Shown here piece by piece: positions 21,908-34,220 of a stretch of 64,000 nucleotides of DNA; position 1 is the stretch's first letter; each line of letters starts with the position of its first letter. The position numbers and the translations under genes were made by a program. The stretch comes from Tomocerus qinae (Eukaryota > Arthropoda > Collembola > Entomobryomorpha > Tomoceridae): assembly GCA_020055645.1 (NCBI GenBank), contig CM034546.1:132391875-132455874 (forward strand), read 5' to 3'. Under the pieces are notes generated by a model that saw only the letters and a program-made list of their open reading frames with translations, did no database searches and was not told where the DNA came from.

Positions 21908-24900
21908 CAGGGGCGGCTTTCCCAATGGGCGGACTGGGCAGTTGCCCAGGGCCTCGCGCTTAGAGGGCCTCGTGCCGACACTTGCCTTGCCAGTAAAAAA
22001 CAATGACAAAGCATAAGAGTTTCATAAAATTGATGAGAGCTTTAGTATTAAAATAATATTATGTAAATAACAACATATAACTTTCTCATTCTCACTTCTC
22101 ACCAAATACTAAACGAAATCTGTAGATAACTTGACATTAGGCGGTCAAGGCGGTATATCAAATGTAGCAAGCATTTTAAACTTAGCAACAAAGCAAATGT
22201 GGATGTCATGTCGCATTTGATTTCAAAATTTTGCAGTTTCCTCCCAATTAGAATTTCAAATGGCATCCCGTGAAAGGGATGTGGGTAGAAAACATCTCCC
22301 AGGGTCATTGAAACGAAAGCAATAAAAGCATATCAGCCAAGAAAACAAAAAATTAAGAAATTCCTTGTTAAAATTTGTGAATGTTATTAGTAATTGTGAA
22401 GAAACAAATGCCGAAAAGACGGGAGCAAAGCAGATGAAAATGATGAAATACTTACTCATAAGTTAAAATTAAACAGAATTTATCATAAACATAGTTGCTT
22501 TTTTAAATATTAAATCAATTAACTATTAATGAAAGTGAGAAACATATTTTGAAATCCATACTTACTTTTAAAATTATTGTTTTGCAAAGCACTTAATTCA
22601 GATTCAAACAACGAAATGACATTGACATTTGATGCCAATGACAATCTCTGCCTTACCAACCAAACTGGACCACTAGTATGTGAAGTAATGGAGACAACAT
22701 TGTCAAATTCAGAAAGTAGATTATTTTAGTAATTATTTTAGCCTTTATAGATAGAGTACATTATTTGACTAGCAGTTAGTAAAATATAAAACATTTGTAT
22801 TTTTTCCCAGATACTACTGAAGGTAGGGATAACTCACTCAATCAAACCATCACAGACCCAGGCACATGGCCCGAAACAATTGGTAATGAACTACGACTGC
22901 AAATAGTAACCGAAGGACCATGTAGAACAAAATTGGAGCAATTTCCCAGAGATAGTTTGCAGAGAAGTTTTAATTTATCGTATTTTCGAAGGAAACTGAA
23001 GAATGGCCAAATGTTAGACCGAAGCTGGCTCGTTTATTCAGAAAAAAAAGAATTTTGTTATATGCTTTCCATGTAAATTATTTGGAGCGACTACTAAAAC
23101 TAAGTTATCTGCCAACGGAACTTCTGATTGGAAGCATTTAGAAGATATTTTAAAAGTTCATGAAAACAGCAGTGATCACTTAGGGTCAATGGATAGCTGG
23201 AATCAATTTCTTTTAAGAACAAAACAAAAAATTACCATCTTTGATCAAAATTTAAACTTACTTCAAGAAGAAATATCACACTGGCGAAATGTTTTTGAAC
23301 GAATTGTTGCAATAATATTGTACCTTACCAAAAATAACTTGGCACTAAGAGGACATAATGACAAAATAAACACCTATGGTAATGGAAATTTTCTTGGACT
23401 GATTGAAGTTTTGGGGAAATTTGATCCCGTCTTCCAAGAGCATATAAGAAGAATCTCTGTTACCAAAAGGACTACAAGTTACTTAGGAAAGAATATACAA
23501 AATGAAATCATCCAAGTCCTATCACAAAAAGTGATTTCAACGGTATGTGCAGCAATAAAGAATAGTAAATATTTTTCCATTATTATGGGTCAATTGTTCA
23601 ACTGAACAATTGTCAATTGTCTTGCGTTATGTGAAATTTGCTAGTACAATTACTATAGAAGAAAGCTTTTTGGGATTAGTGAATATTAATTCTCAAACAG
23701 GAGAGGATTTAACTGCGACAGCCATAAATTTCATCAACGCCTTGGATATTGACTTTAATAACTGCAGGGGGCAAGGGTATGATAATGGTTCAAACATGCG
23801 CGGTTGCTATAAGGGTGTACATGCAAGAATTATGGCACTTGAAAAACGAGCATTTTTTCCCCTTGCTCCTGTCATAGTCTGAATCTCTTGCTTAGTGACG
23901 CTGCAAAATCTTCAAAAGAAGCTATGTTGTTTTTTGGAAACATTCAACGACTGTACAACTTTTTTGCTTCATCAACAAAAAATGGGAAGTACTCCAAGAA
24001 AATGGTATTTCTTTAACTTTAAAATCTCTGTCCGATACTAGATGGGAATGTCGCTACGAAAGTGTGAAAGCTATTCGCTACCAACTTCCTTTTATTGGAG
24101 TTGCTTTGCTAGTCATTATAAAATCTTTCAATGAGCCACAAGCTACGAGTGATGCCACATCATTATTTGATTTAGTAATGACCTATGAATTTGTACTTAG
24201 TGTAGTTATTTGGTATAATATATTACACAAAGTAAACGAAGTAAGCAAATTCATGCAGACGAAAGACTTTCAGCTTGACGAAGCAGTCAGACATATAGAA
24301 AAATTGTCCAAATATTTTATAGATCAAAAAGGTAAAGGATATACATCAGCTGAAATTGATGCACGGGCTATATGTGACGAATTGGATATTGAAAGGGTGT
24401 TTCGAAAGAAAAGAATTCAAAAAATGAAATGTTTTTTCCCAGAACGAAATAGTGATGCAGTAGATGCTGAACCAGAGACCGAAAACTTCCGAAAAAGGTT
24501 CTTTTTAGTTTTGATTGAAAAAGCCATTCAATGCATTCAGAAAAGATTTGTTGAATTTAAACATCACCAAGACTTATTTGGATTTCTCTACTGTTTAACC
24601 AAATTGAAATATGAAAACACTGAAAATGTTTTAAAATCATGCAAGAATTTAGAATCTTGGCTGACTGATAGCAGTGATCCATCTATTTCTGATGTGGATG
24701 CTCTTGAACTGTGCAACGAATTAAAAACATTGTCAACAAAACAAGGTAAAACATCATTTTACCCGAAAATTTGAATGTGCATGGAACATTGAAACATATG
24801 TATGATAAAAATATGCACATACTGTACCCAAACACTACCATTGCATTACAGATCATACTTACTGTACCTGTCACAGTTGCTACAGCCGAAAGAAGTTTTT

Positions 24901-25275
24901 CTAAATTAAAATTGATAAAAATGTATTTGCGATCAAAAATGTGCCAAGAGCGTTTGAGTGGCCTATAGGGATTCTTTCCATAGAGCACGAAATTGCTGGG
25001 ACATTAGACTTTAGCGAAATTATTGATGATTTCAGTGCAAAAAAGGCTCGGAAAATCTCATTTTAATATTCTTCCAACATTAAACGTGTGAGCAGTATTG
25101 ATCTTTAATTAAATTTTGGCAAAGTATGAATATTTGTGAGAATAAAATGGGAAAATTATATTCAATAAAACTGTAACTATAAAATATTTATAATGTGGGG
25201 CACTTATTATTTTCCAAAATTAGGGCCTCGCACAACGCATTTGCCCAGGGCCTCGCAAATCCTAGAGCCACCACT
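21908..25275 (+). mobile_element. Degenerate full-length hAT transposon with 8-bp TSD
   Basis: TSD TAAAGATG lies at 21900-21907 and 25276-25283. Left end CAGGGGCGGCTTT pairs with right end complement AGTGGTGGCTCTA (one terminal base apparently lost). Subterminal GCCCAGGGCCTCGC motifs occur near both ends in inverted orientation. It contains a decayed transposase gene at 22790-25066 in the same orientation, so it was once autonomous. Confidence 0.9.
22790..25066 (+). pseudogene. hAT transposase (ZMYM1/TTF-zinc-finger type), broken
   Basis: Order of remnants: a TTF-type zinc-finger region (LQRSFNLSYFRRKLKNG, 22950-23070), a DUF4371-like catalytic region (NVFERIVAIILYLTKNNLALRG near 23290; GQGYDNGSNMRG near 23770), and the hAT C-terminal dimerisation region (VATAERSFSKLKLIK near 24875), then IEHEIAGTLDF to a TAA at 25064-25066. 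At least four frame changes or stops interrupt it (near 23076, 23605, 23882 and 24966), so no active transposase is made. The family call rests on these motifs and on the enclosing TIR/TSD structure. Confidence 0.9.
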
Positions 25276-25283
25276 TAAAGATG

Positions 25284-26480
25284 GTATGAATATATCCGGC
25301 AAAAAGTTAAACGCCATACTAACTTTAGAAAGAAAAAATTAACAGCTATACCATTGTTAGGGCAAAAATAATTTATTAATGCTTTTGCAGTGGGAATAGG
25401 AAAATTTTTGAATACTAAAATTTGTGATACAATGATATATAATTTAGTGCTTTGATCCAAGATGGGGAATTAAAAAGCACTGTAAAATTGAAAGGTGCAA
25501 TAAAGTTCAAGTAGGCTCTAATTTCAACATTATTTGTAAAACTAGGAATCAAATGACATCTGTGAAAATGGGCTGAATTATCCACCATGAGGTTATTACT
25601 ATGACGCACATGAAGTATGCCGGTAAATCACAGGAAACAACACTTACTGATTGATAAGTGCGTTAACATCAAATATTATTTACTTTATTATTGCAAAAGG
25701 TTGCAGATTTCTGTTGACGGGTGACGCAAACGCCTTTGTGGCACCAACAACGAGTTTCTCCGACAAGTTCATATGCCTAATACTACTACAAGTAGTAGTG
25801 CTTGACACTCGCATTCTGTATCATATAAATATATACACTATCTATTCCCATTATTAACTCTATGTGTACTGTCCTGTCACTTCTAAAATTTAGGACCATT
25901 TGTTAATGTGATTGTTATCACACGTGTATTTGATCCGCTTATGAACTGTTCTGATTTACTCAATGTCAACCCGATTACCTAATACTATTTCGATTAAAAA
26001 GTCTTTATAGAATGTTAAGAGATATCCTGTAAAAATATTAAGCATGAATATTACATTTACATGATATCATCTGTGTCTGTGATGGGGGACAATATATAAT
26101 AGGCAAGGAATGTTAAGCTCAAGTCCATATTATTATTATAAATATTAAATCTATTTGATCTTGTTAAACATGATTTACGGAATAATCAATCATGCTATGT
26201 CTTTCGAACGTTTGCTTCGCAATATCACAATAAATTTTCCACCCAGTTAACGTATGCATTATGGAAAGAACCATTTTATAGTCCATTGACCACTTTGAAA
26301 CGTTGAATGACTGCATTTTATTTAGGAAGTAACATGCATCGGAATACCATCTAAATTTTTCCACAGGGAATATAATATAGTAGACTCAGAGTTTCAGATT
26401 AATGAGATGGGAATTATTTGAAAGTTGAACTGACACCTCTGATCATTGTAATAAAACTAAATAAATGACCATGCAGACTT
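25284..26480. repeat. R2 dispersed segment, less-interrupted copy
   Basis: 25550-26470 is colinear with pieces at 14200-14293, 18481-18540, 19705-19877 and 20683-21830. It lacks the foldback element, the R1 copy and the hAT MITE, so it serves as an internal reference for those insertions. Confidence 0.6.
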
Positions 26481-27293
26481 TGTAAACTTGTTTATAAGCA
26501 GTTTTTTCTCTGTCTCTGGCAAAGTTAATAATAATTTATCGTTAAAATTATATCATTGTAATGTGAAAACGGATGATCCTGGCCACAATGTATATCCAAA
26601 TCTGTTATAATGTGAAGCCTACTCCTGAGACTTCATAGGTAAAGGTAATAAAACGATATTTTAATCATGCATGCTCAATTAGCCATGTGTTAATGTACAT
26701 TGTACTTTTGAAAGTGGGTGATCTAATACACCGAATTGCTTGTTTTCTTACTCTTCCTGATTCCCCCTATAAATTCAATCAATCTGGGCCCAAAATTTAG
26801 ATTAAAGTTACCAGTTAGGGTTACATAGATCAACCTTATTACAATTTTGACCTATAAAGATCATTGAGTCATAATTAGAAAGATAAATGAGCGAAAGACT
26901 AACAAATTTATTTACTGTAAAAATGTCAGCTTACAATGATATTATTATGCAAAAAGAAAGCAATTGAGCTAAAAAGACACTTTTGGCATAAACTCTGTTA
27001 TCTGTTAACTTTGTTATTACTTTGTTCTGTACCTCATATTATATGGATATTTTCCTTACGTTTTTTCTATGGGCTAATATGTTTAAAAAATAAAAGATTT
27101 TTTTTAACGTAAAACTTCATTCAGTCTCACAGTACTATTTTGTCACAATATGATGAAGACAGTAGTTAGTAGCAATGATAATTTCAATGTGCTAGAAATG
27201 CAGCAATCATACCCATAGGATAATCGTAAAGTGGAGTTGCGCAATGAAAAATTTCCGTGATAATTCTAATATATAACCACAGAGTGAGATAAA
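26481..27293. other. Gene-free stretch
   Basis: AT-rich; no exon or defined repeat recognised. Confidence 0.4.
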
Positions 27294-27862
27294 ACAATAA
27301 ATTTACCAACCTATCTATCTATATATCTATGTCTGGTAGGAGAGCCTAGGGAACCTGCATATATTACATAACGAAACACCCCCTCCCCCATGTGTAACGC
27401 AAGTGCTGACTTTAACAGTCATCGCCTCTTCCCATCGACTGCACACACAATATCTGCACGCTGCACGTTCCTTGAAAGCAAAAAAACAAAATGCGCATTC
27501 CCGCTTCCTCTAAACCAACGAAATGAGTTGTTTCATATTATTATAACATCAGAACAATAATACAAATGCACATTAGATGATTAATGGTGATTGAATGGAA
27601 ATAATTAGCTAAAGAAGACAATTCATTTTCCAAAATCCCGGAATCATATTTTTCTGATTTTAAAGGGGAACATTCTGGGTGGGGTGTTTATTAAAAATAT
27701 AGTCTTTAATTATTCCCTTCATTGGACACTACGATCTACAGTTATTATTTTGGTTTAGGAACTTTTCCATTTGAACCGGAATTGTTTTTATTATTGTGAT
27801 GGGTGGCCTGCTTAATTTCTCTTGAGTGCCAGGTTCGCCCCTTAGCTAGGTTCACTAGTTTA
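27294..27862 (-). repeat. R1 dispersed repeat, inverted copy
   Basis: Starts ACAATAAATTTACC, then the microsatellite, and ends near TAGGTTCACTAGTTTAG. Its interior matches the complement of 3000-3290 and 62420-62740 (for example the complement of AAGGAACGTTCATATATTAC, diverged). Confidence 0.65.
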
Positions 27863-28179
27863 GTATAAATATGGTTTCTGTTCATCTTAAGTAAGAAGAA
27901 AATTGTTTGTTCTAGCTTGTGGTATATGCCGAAGTTGAGATTTTATTTTAAAGCCACTAAAATCAGAAAGTATCGTAGGTTAATGTTGACTACGAAAATT
28001 AAAAGAAAATCAAAAAGGAATGACAGCTAAATCAAAAGAAAATTAGAAAAGAAAAAAATGAATAATATTGACCATCAATAGTGAAGGAAAATCATTAATT
28101 AATAATAATGACTATTAGAATCAACAGATACTCAGTATTAATATTGACTGTCAAATTTAACAAAAAATTATATTTCAAT

Positions 28180-28320
28180 GGATTGATTATCAAAATCCAC
28201 ATAAAAACAAAACGGACGGACACACTGTGCGGTTCTATAAGCTCGTCTGGGGAGCTATAACGTGAACGTGAAGGCCAGCGCAGTATTACAGATGTCAAAT
28301 GCAAGCATGAAGGTGGAAGG
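28180..28320 (+). repeat. R3 repeat 3'-end fragment
   Basis: CGGACGGACACACTGTGCGG then TTCTATAAGCTCGTCTGGGG, matching the tails at 31125-31192, 43960-44010 and 44890-44935. Confidence 0.55.
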
Positions 28321-28716
28321 CAATAAACTTTCTGTTAATTCGAGAATATACTGTCATGTGGTCCTGTCTATGTAATTAGCTGACCTTTTAATTTGTGCTT
28401 GCCAAGCGTATCACCGCCCATGGGACTCACGAGTTCTTTGCTTCCCATGCCGTCAATATTGATTATGTTACTCATTTACTAGAGATATATTCATTCCTGA
28501 TATTATAGCTATAACATAACATCATGTTCGGCTTTGGCATAGACAATGCAATGCTTTATTACGGTGTGGTACAGTGAAGTTTAGTGGTCTTTATGACATC
28601 CACTTTATTATTTCTTACTCTTATTAAAGATGAAAAAGTAACAACTATTAATATTTTTGTAAAAGCAACCTGGAGGTTTCTGTGAATATTTTAAGTGTGT
28701 GAAAATACGAGGAAAG

Positions 28717-29505
28717 ATGTCTTCAATTGTGGGCGAAGCTGAGGAAAGACTGTACAAAATTTCTTCTTTTCAGTTATTTGATGGTTCGTTTAATTTGGAT
28801 CCCATTTTAGCCCAAACTATTAAAATCGACCTGGGTTTGCTGCAAAAAGGTTGAATACAAAATGATACACAACCATGCTCATGAATAGATTTTGCATATT
28901 GAAACCTGCAAAAAAACACCTTTTGTCGTCTTTACACGTTTTTGCCGGCAACATTTTAAAGTACCAAAAAAATTGTAGTGTAAAAACGTGTAGCCGCTAT
29001 AAATGTAACCATCAAAAACAAATTTCAGAGTCTTGTGTAGCCATCCCGACCTACTTCCTACACTCCAATCAAAATAATCAACTGGGCTGAATTTAGGCAA
29101 CGGACATTCGTTGCCTGTGGAAAGCGCTAAACGATGAATTGATAACAATTTTCACAGGCAGCAACCGAACCTCAATCCTTGCAACGTAGTACCAACCACT
29201 GCCTAAATTCAGCCAATCAACAGTACTCTTCATTTTTAATTTACCTGTAATGGAACCTTGGGTTCTTATCTGCATTGTAGTAAATTTTGTATCTTATTTT
29301 AGAATGCTCTGACAACAAATGGGATATGAAAGCTTGGGCAACTGCTGTAGTATTGGCTCACTTCGCTGTCAAACTGAAGGACTTGGAAGACGACTGGGAA
29401 TTGATAGCTGACAAATCTAAATTATGGCTAAATGATAAGTATACAGACAAATCAGAACAGATTTTTGAAAAGGCTGTTGAGATTGTAAAAAATCATACGA
29501 AATAA
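28717..29505 (+). CDS. VWA5A-like C-terminal domain protein, two exons, 111 aa
   Basis: Exon 1 is 28717-28849 (MSSIVGEAEERLYKISSFQL..., 44 codons plus 1 nt, donor G|GTTGAA). Exon 2 is 29303-29505 after acceptor TTATTTTAG; the phase-1 join gives LLQK-ECSDNKWDMKAWATA. The product resembles the C-terminal tail of von Willebrand factor A domain-containing protein 5A: a QLFDGSF segment, then WATAVVLAHFAVKL, DDWELIADKSKLWL. The VIT and VWA domains of the full-length protein are absent; they may lie in unrecognised upstream exons, or this may be a truncated copy. An in-frame TAA lies upstream of the ATG. AATAAA overlaps the stop codon (29501-29506). The intron carries a 131-bp MITE. Confidence 0.6.
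29084..29214. mobile_element. 131-bp hAT-like MITE inside the VWA5A-like intron
   Basis: Inverted ends GGGCTGAATTTAGGCA and the complement of GGCTGAATTTAGGCA. Near-perfect 8-bp flanks are AATCAACT (29076-29083) and AATCAACA (29215-29222). A lone terminus of the same family (GGGCTGAATTTAGGCAGGGG) is at 38961. Confidence 0.75.
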
Positions 29506-29519
29506 ATTAAATGCAAATA

Positions 29520-30149
29520 TAAAATACCCCAGCCTTTCACTTTCGTTACGCCAAATTATTTCATGTCTCCATTAATGAAGTTCAATGTTTTATTATTTGG
29601 AGGCATTCAACTGACTCAAAACTCATGTAAAATGAATGTACCATATGAATACAATATTACGGTATTCGGTGAAACCTCAAATGTGATTATATGATTGCAT
29701 TAGTTGGTTGGGTTAATTTTAATTTAAGCTGCATGTTAAACCTAAAAATTTTAATAACACTTATTTTACAATAATATCGTTCATGTGAGAAGAAAATCTA
29801 AACCATTTTTATGGAAGAAATTTTAAGTCTTCGATCCACATATCACAATATAGTTTGTAGGTTAAAAACTGTAGGAAGAGTTAAGAGATACAATTTTTCT
29901 TCTAAAACAAACTAATTCGGCACAAAATTGGGATTCACATTTACCCTCTCTATATGATAATTTTTGCTAGATATTGCAACATACCTATTTGTGGGATAGA
30001 CTGAAGGGTTCTAAACTGTAGAAAAGTTTTAATTGTATATAGCATCCAACAACCATCATGTCCCATTACTATACTGAGTGAGTGAAAATCTTAATCAGGT
30101 TTAGAAATGAAATCCATTTTAAAATCTATCTATTGAAAATGGGAATTGG
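29520..30149. other. 3' flank of the VWA5A-like gene, no gene seen
   Basis: 29930-30010 is loosely similar to 56590-56690 (TTTACCCTC..., TTGCTAGATATTGCAACAT), probably a diverged dispersed repeat. Confidence 0.4.
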
Positions 30150-30156
30150 TTAAAAA

Positions 30157-31192
30157 ACCTACGGCAAGCCGTAACAGAAGCTCGCCTGAGTGAAGGGGAC
30201 CGTGTACACAGTTTTAGCAGAATAATAGAAATAGGTTTATTTTCATATCTATTGGTTAATATTGAGTATCAAAATCAAAATGTATGAATGTTGACCATCA
30301 AAGTCAACACAAAACCAAAGCAGATTAACATTGACTATGAAAATCAACAGAAAATCAAAATAGATTAAGATTGACAATGAAAATGAACAGAAGTTTGAAA
30401 TAGATTAATGTTGACTATGAAAATCAACAGAAAATCAAAATAGATAAGTGATGACTATGAAAATCAACAGAAAATCAAAATAGGTAATTGCCAACTATGA
30501 AAATCAACAGAACATCAAGATTTGATTAATGTTGACTATGAAAATCAGCAGAAAAACAAAATTGTTTAATGTTGACTATGAAAATCAACAGAAGATCAAA
30601 ATTGATTAACGTTGACTATGAAAAGCAACAGAAAATCAAAGCAGATTAACGTTGACTATGAAAAGCAACAGAAAATCAAAATTTATTAATGTTGACTGTG
30701 AAAATCAACAGAAAATCAAAATTGATTAATGTTAGCTATCTTAATGAAAAGTTATTCGAAAAATATAAATTTAACTATCTATTTGCATATAAATGCGAAA
30801 TAGATTTATTTTCGTCTTATAATAGGTATTTTCCGGTTTTTTTTACTTTATTATAAAATTTCAAATTTGGTCGAAGCGGCATTTAATATTTTGTACTATC
30901 CCGTTAACAATCCATAGGAAGCACATTTGAACTTTTAATGTCCATTTAATGTCACATTTTCATTTTGACTATCAAAATGAAGACAAAGTGAGCGCGCATC
31001 ATCTCAGCAACCTGTGGACCAATGTGGCCCATTTTCAATAGGCTTTGTCACAGGTCCATAGGCAATGTTTATGCCAAGTTTAGTTTAAATCCATCAATGT
31101 CTTCAAAAGTTATCGTGTAAACGGACGGACGCACGCACGGACGGACGGACAGTGCGATTCTATAAGCTGCCTTATCAGGCGAGCTAAAAATT
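30157..31192 (+). repeat. R3 repeat element with 40-bp tandem core
   Basis: Begins CGGCAAGCCGTAACAGAAGC then TCGCCTGAG and ends CGGACGGACAGTGCG... ATCAGGCGAGCT. The two ends share GCTCGCCTGA in inverted orientation. About 12 units of a 40-bp repeat, GATTAATGTTGACTATGAAA plus ATCAACAGAAAATCAAAAT, occupy 30260-30735. Each unit contains the dyad TGTTGA...TCAACA. Non-coding. Related copies lie at 42985-44940. Confidence 0.75.
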
Positions 31193-31581
31193 GTGGGGAG
31201 GTTTTCTATTGCCTGCGTGCTGGAAAACAAAAATAACATGTCAATGTAATAGCATTGCATGCCTTTACTTTTAGTTATATCTGTGACACGTGACAATTTC
31301 ATCCAAATCGGTCGAGTAACTTCGGAGTAATTTCAACCAAGTTTTTCAACCCTCATGGGGTGTATCCTGAGTAAAGGGAGCGGCATACCGAAAATGGGAA
31401 AGACGTTGTTTTTCACAATCCTCTTTCTCTTTTAGGTTAACACTCAAACCGTTTTGGAATTTCAAATCATTTTGCTTACACATCTTTTAAATTTATACAA
31501 TTAGTATTATTTCGAGCCTTGTATTAGCAGGCCAAGCTTTAGGCTAATGCTCTATCAGTCGAAATTGGGAATATTGTATTG

Positions 31582-32404
31582 TACTAGTGAACCCAGCAAA
31601 GGAACGAACCTAGCAAACCCATCATATACACCAAATTTTTGGTGCATATCTATACTTTTTACATTATATGTAATTATAATTATAATATGTAATTATTATA
31701 TACATAATTATTCGATAATTTGTTGGAAAGTCATTAGCCAATAGTAAACACATTGAATCTTCTTTATTGTGCAGAAAATACACTACGACTTTTAAATGAA
31801 GAAAATATTATTCAAATACAATGGAAATTATTATAAGCTAAAATTACAAATAACAATTGGTTTCAAATAAATAACATGAAACCTACTTTTTGAGATCTTA
31901 TTTAAAGTGTACAAATTAAATTTTACCATACGTTTAATCCGTTTCAGCAGCAGTTTCAGTCTTCAGGACGTGTAAGTATGAATACGCAGTTGATAATTTT
32001 CAGATTAAAAAAATGAGTATTTCTTTTGACAGGCATACGGAAGTGAATTCGGTAGTTTGTTTTTTCGTCAAAACTCACCAAAGAATGAATTGAAAGTGCA
32101 AAATGTAAACAGTGTATGCAGTAAAAAACACTTCACAACAAAGCAAAACACTTTTAACTCAGCTGATACTTCTGAAAGTTGCATTACACAAAATGTGCAT
32201 ATTATGAAACAATTCTATTTTAATTTTGGTATACTGCTAGAGCCTCGGCTTATTCTACTTTCAACACTCATTTCCACATTTCATGAAATGCAAATTTTAC
32301 TTTTACGATCGCCCTACCAGACATACATACAAACATACATACATAGATATATAGGTAGGTAAATTTATTGCTTTATCAAGTCTACGATTATAAAATAGAG
32401 ATTA
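31582..32404 (+). repeat. R1 dispersed repeat, 823-bp copy B
   Basis: Apparently identical to 18882-19704, including its microsatellite. The flanks differ (left ATTGTATTG, right ATTAAG), so this is a dispersed, very recent copy rather than a tandem duplication of the surroundings. Confidence 0.85.
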
Positions 32405-32621
32405 ATTAAGATACAAAAATATTAAAATATTCAATATTCGACAGTATTATTTCGACAATTGAATTTCGAAAAAATTCCATGAAAATCAAATGGGACATGG
32501 GTGGGCCTGGGATTCTTGACGAAAATTGTCGTAGTAACTGAATAGAATTAATTGGCTAAGATCCTCCATAATCCATACGATACTCCTCCGCTAATAATTC
32601 CAAGGTGATTAGAGAAATTCA

Positions 32622-32714
32622 GTGGAGTGGAAGGAACAAGGATGTGTCATAGGTAAAATAAACAAGGTTGACACAATGGACAGCAGTCATGGTTATACTA
32701 TACTCACCAAGGGG
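32622..32714 (+). other. Possible orphan exon ending in a consensus donor
   Basis: An open stretch reading WKEQGCVIGKINKVD then MDSSHGYTILTKG ends exactly at GGG|GTAAGT. No partner exon was found; the downstream sequence is minisatellite. Only the donor and the open frame support it. Confidence 0.2.
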
Positions 32715-32740
32715 GTAAGTCCAAAACCATTCCGACACTT

Positions 32741-33150
32741 TTCGTGTATTTTCGAAACTATCGAGTATTTCCGAAACTATTCGAGTATTTCCGAAACTAC
32801 TCGAGTATTTCCGAAACTATTCGAGTATTTACGAAACTACTCGACTATTTCAGAAACCATTCGAGTATTTCCGAAACTACTCGAGTATTTCCGAAACTAC
32901 TCGAGTATTTCCGAAACTACTCGAGTATTTCCGAAACTATTCGAGTATTTCAGAAACTTTTGGAGTATTTCAGAAACTTTTGGAGTATTTCAAAAACTTT
33001 TGGAGTATTTCAGAAACTTTTGGAGTTTTTCAGAAACTTTTGGAATATTTCAGGAACTCTTCGCATATTTTCAAAACTTATCAAGTTTTTCCTAAACTTT
33101 TCAAATATTTTCGAAACTTATCGAATTTTTCAGAAACTTTTGAAATAGTT
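32741..33150 (+). repeat. 20-bp minisatellite A (about 20 units)
   Basis: Unit TATTCGAGTATTTCCGAAAC, becoming progressively diverged after 32950 (CAGAAACTTTTGGAGTATTT). Some units contain the palindrome TACTCGAGTA. The 134- and 157-codon ORFs through it are periodicity artefacts. Confidence 0.93.
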
Positions 33151-33360
33151 TAAATTATTTTCTAAACTTAATGATCTAACTCAAGGCAAATATAACCTAA
33201 CCAGGTAGCCTTTTGCCATAATTTTAGTTTTAATTTTTTTTTACTAAATACAATTTAAATAATACATGTTTTGAAGTACAAGTTTGATTTCGAAAAGACT
33301 AGCCAATCCGGCATTGTAGTACTAAAGTCACCTGAAATCCGAAGTACTCGAAATATTTCC

Positions 33361-34220
33361 AAAGAACTCAAATTATATCCAAAGAACTCAAATTATATCC
33401 AAAGAACTCGAATTATTTTTAAAGAACTCAAATTATATCCAAAGAACTCGAATTATTTTTAAAGAACTCGAATTATTTTTAAAGAACTCGAATTATTTTT
33501 AAAGAACTCGAATTATTTTTAAAGAACTCGAATTATTTTTAAAGAACTCGAATTATTTTTAAAGAACTCGAATTATTTTTAAAGAACTCAAATTATATCC
33601 AAAGAACTCAAATTATTTTTAAAGAACTCAAATTATATCCAAAGAACTCGATTTATTTTTAAAGAACTCAAATTATATCCAAAGAACTCGATTTATTTTT
33701 AAAGAACTCAAATTATATCCAAAGAACTCGATTTATTTTTAAAGAACTCAAATTATATCCAAAGAACTCGATTTATTTTTAAAGAACTCAAATTATATCC
33801 AAAGAACTCGATTTATTTTTAAAGAACTCAAATTATATCCAAAGAACTCGAATTATTTTTAAAGAACTCAAATTATATCCAAAGAACTCGATTTATTTTT
33901 AAAGAACTCAAATTATATCCAAAGAACTCGATTTATTTTTAAAGAACTCAAATTATATCCAAAGAACTCAAATTATTTTTAAAGAACTCAAATTATATCC
34001 AAAGAACTCGATTTATTTTTAAAGAACTCAAATTATATCCAAAGAACTCGATTTATTTTTAAAGAACTCAAATTATATCCAAAGAACTCGATTTATTTTT
34101 AAAGAACTCAAATTATATCCAAAGAACTCGATTTATTTTTAAAGAACTCAAATTATATCCAAAGAACTCGATTTATTTTTAAAGAACTCAAATTATATCC
34201 AAAGAACTCGATTAATTTTG
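33361..34220 (+). repeat. 20-bp minisatellite B with 40-bp alternation (43 units)
   Basis: Units alternate between AAAGAACTCAAATTATATCC and AAAGAACTCGATTTATTTTT. The alternation is regular from about 33640 onwards and irregular before, where runs of one type occur. This implies amplification of the dimer after that of the monomer. Confidence 0.95.

Noticed and set aside
30260..34220. CRISPR-like regular repeats
   Set aside because: Head-to-tail tandem arrays with no unique spacers, in eukaryotic DNA.
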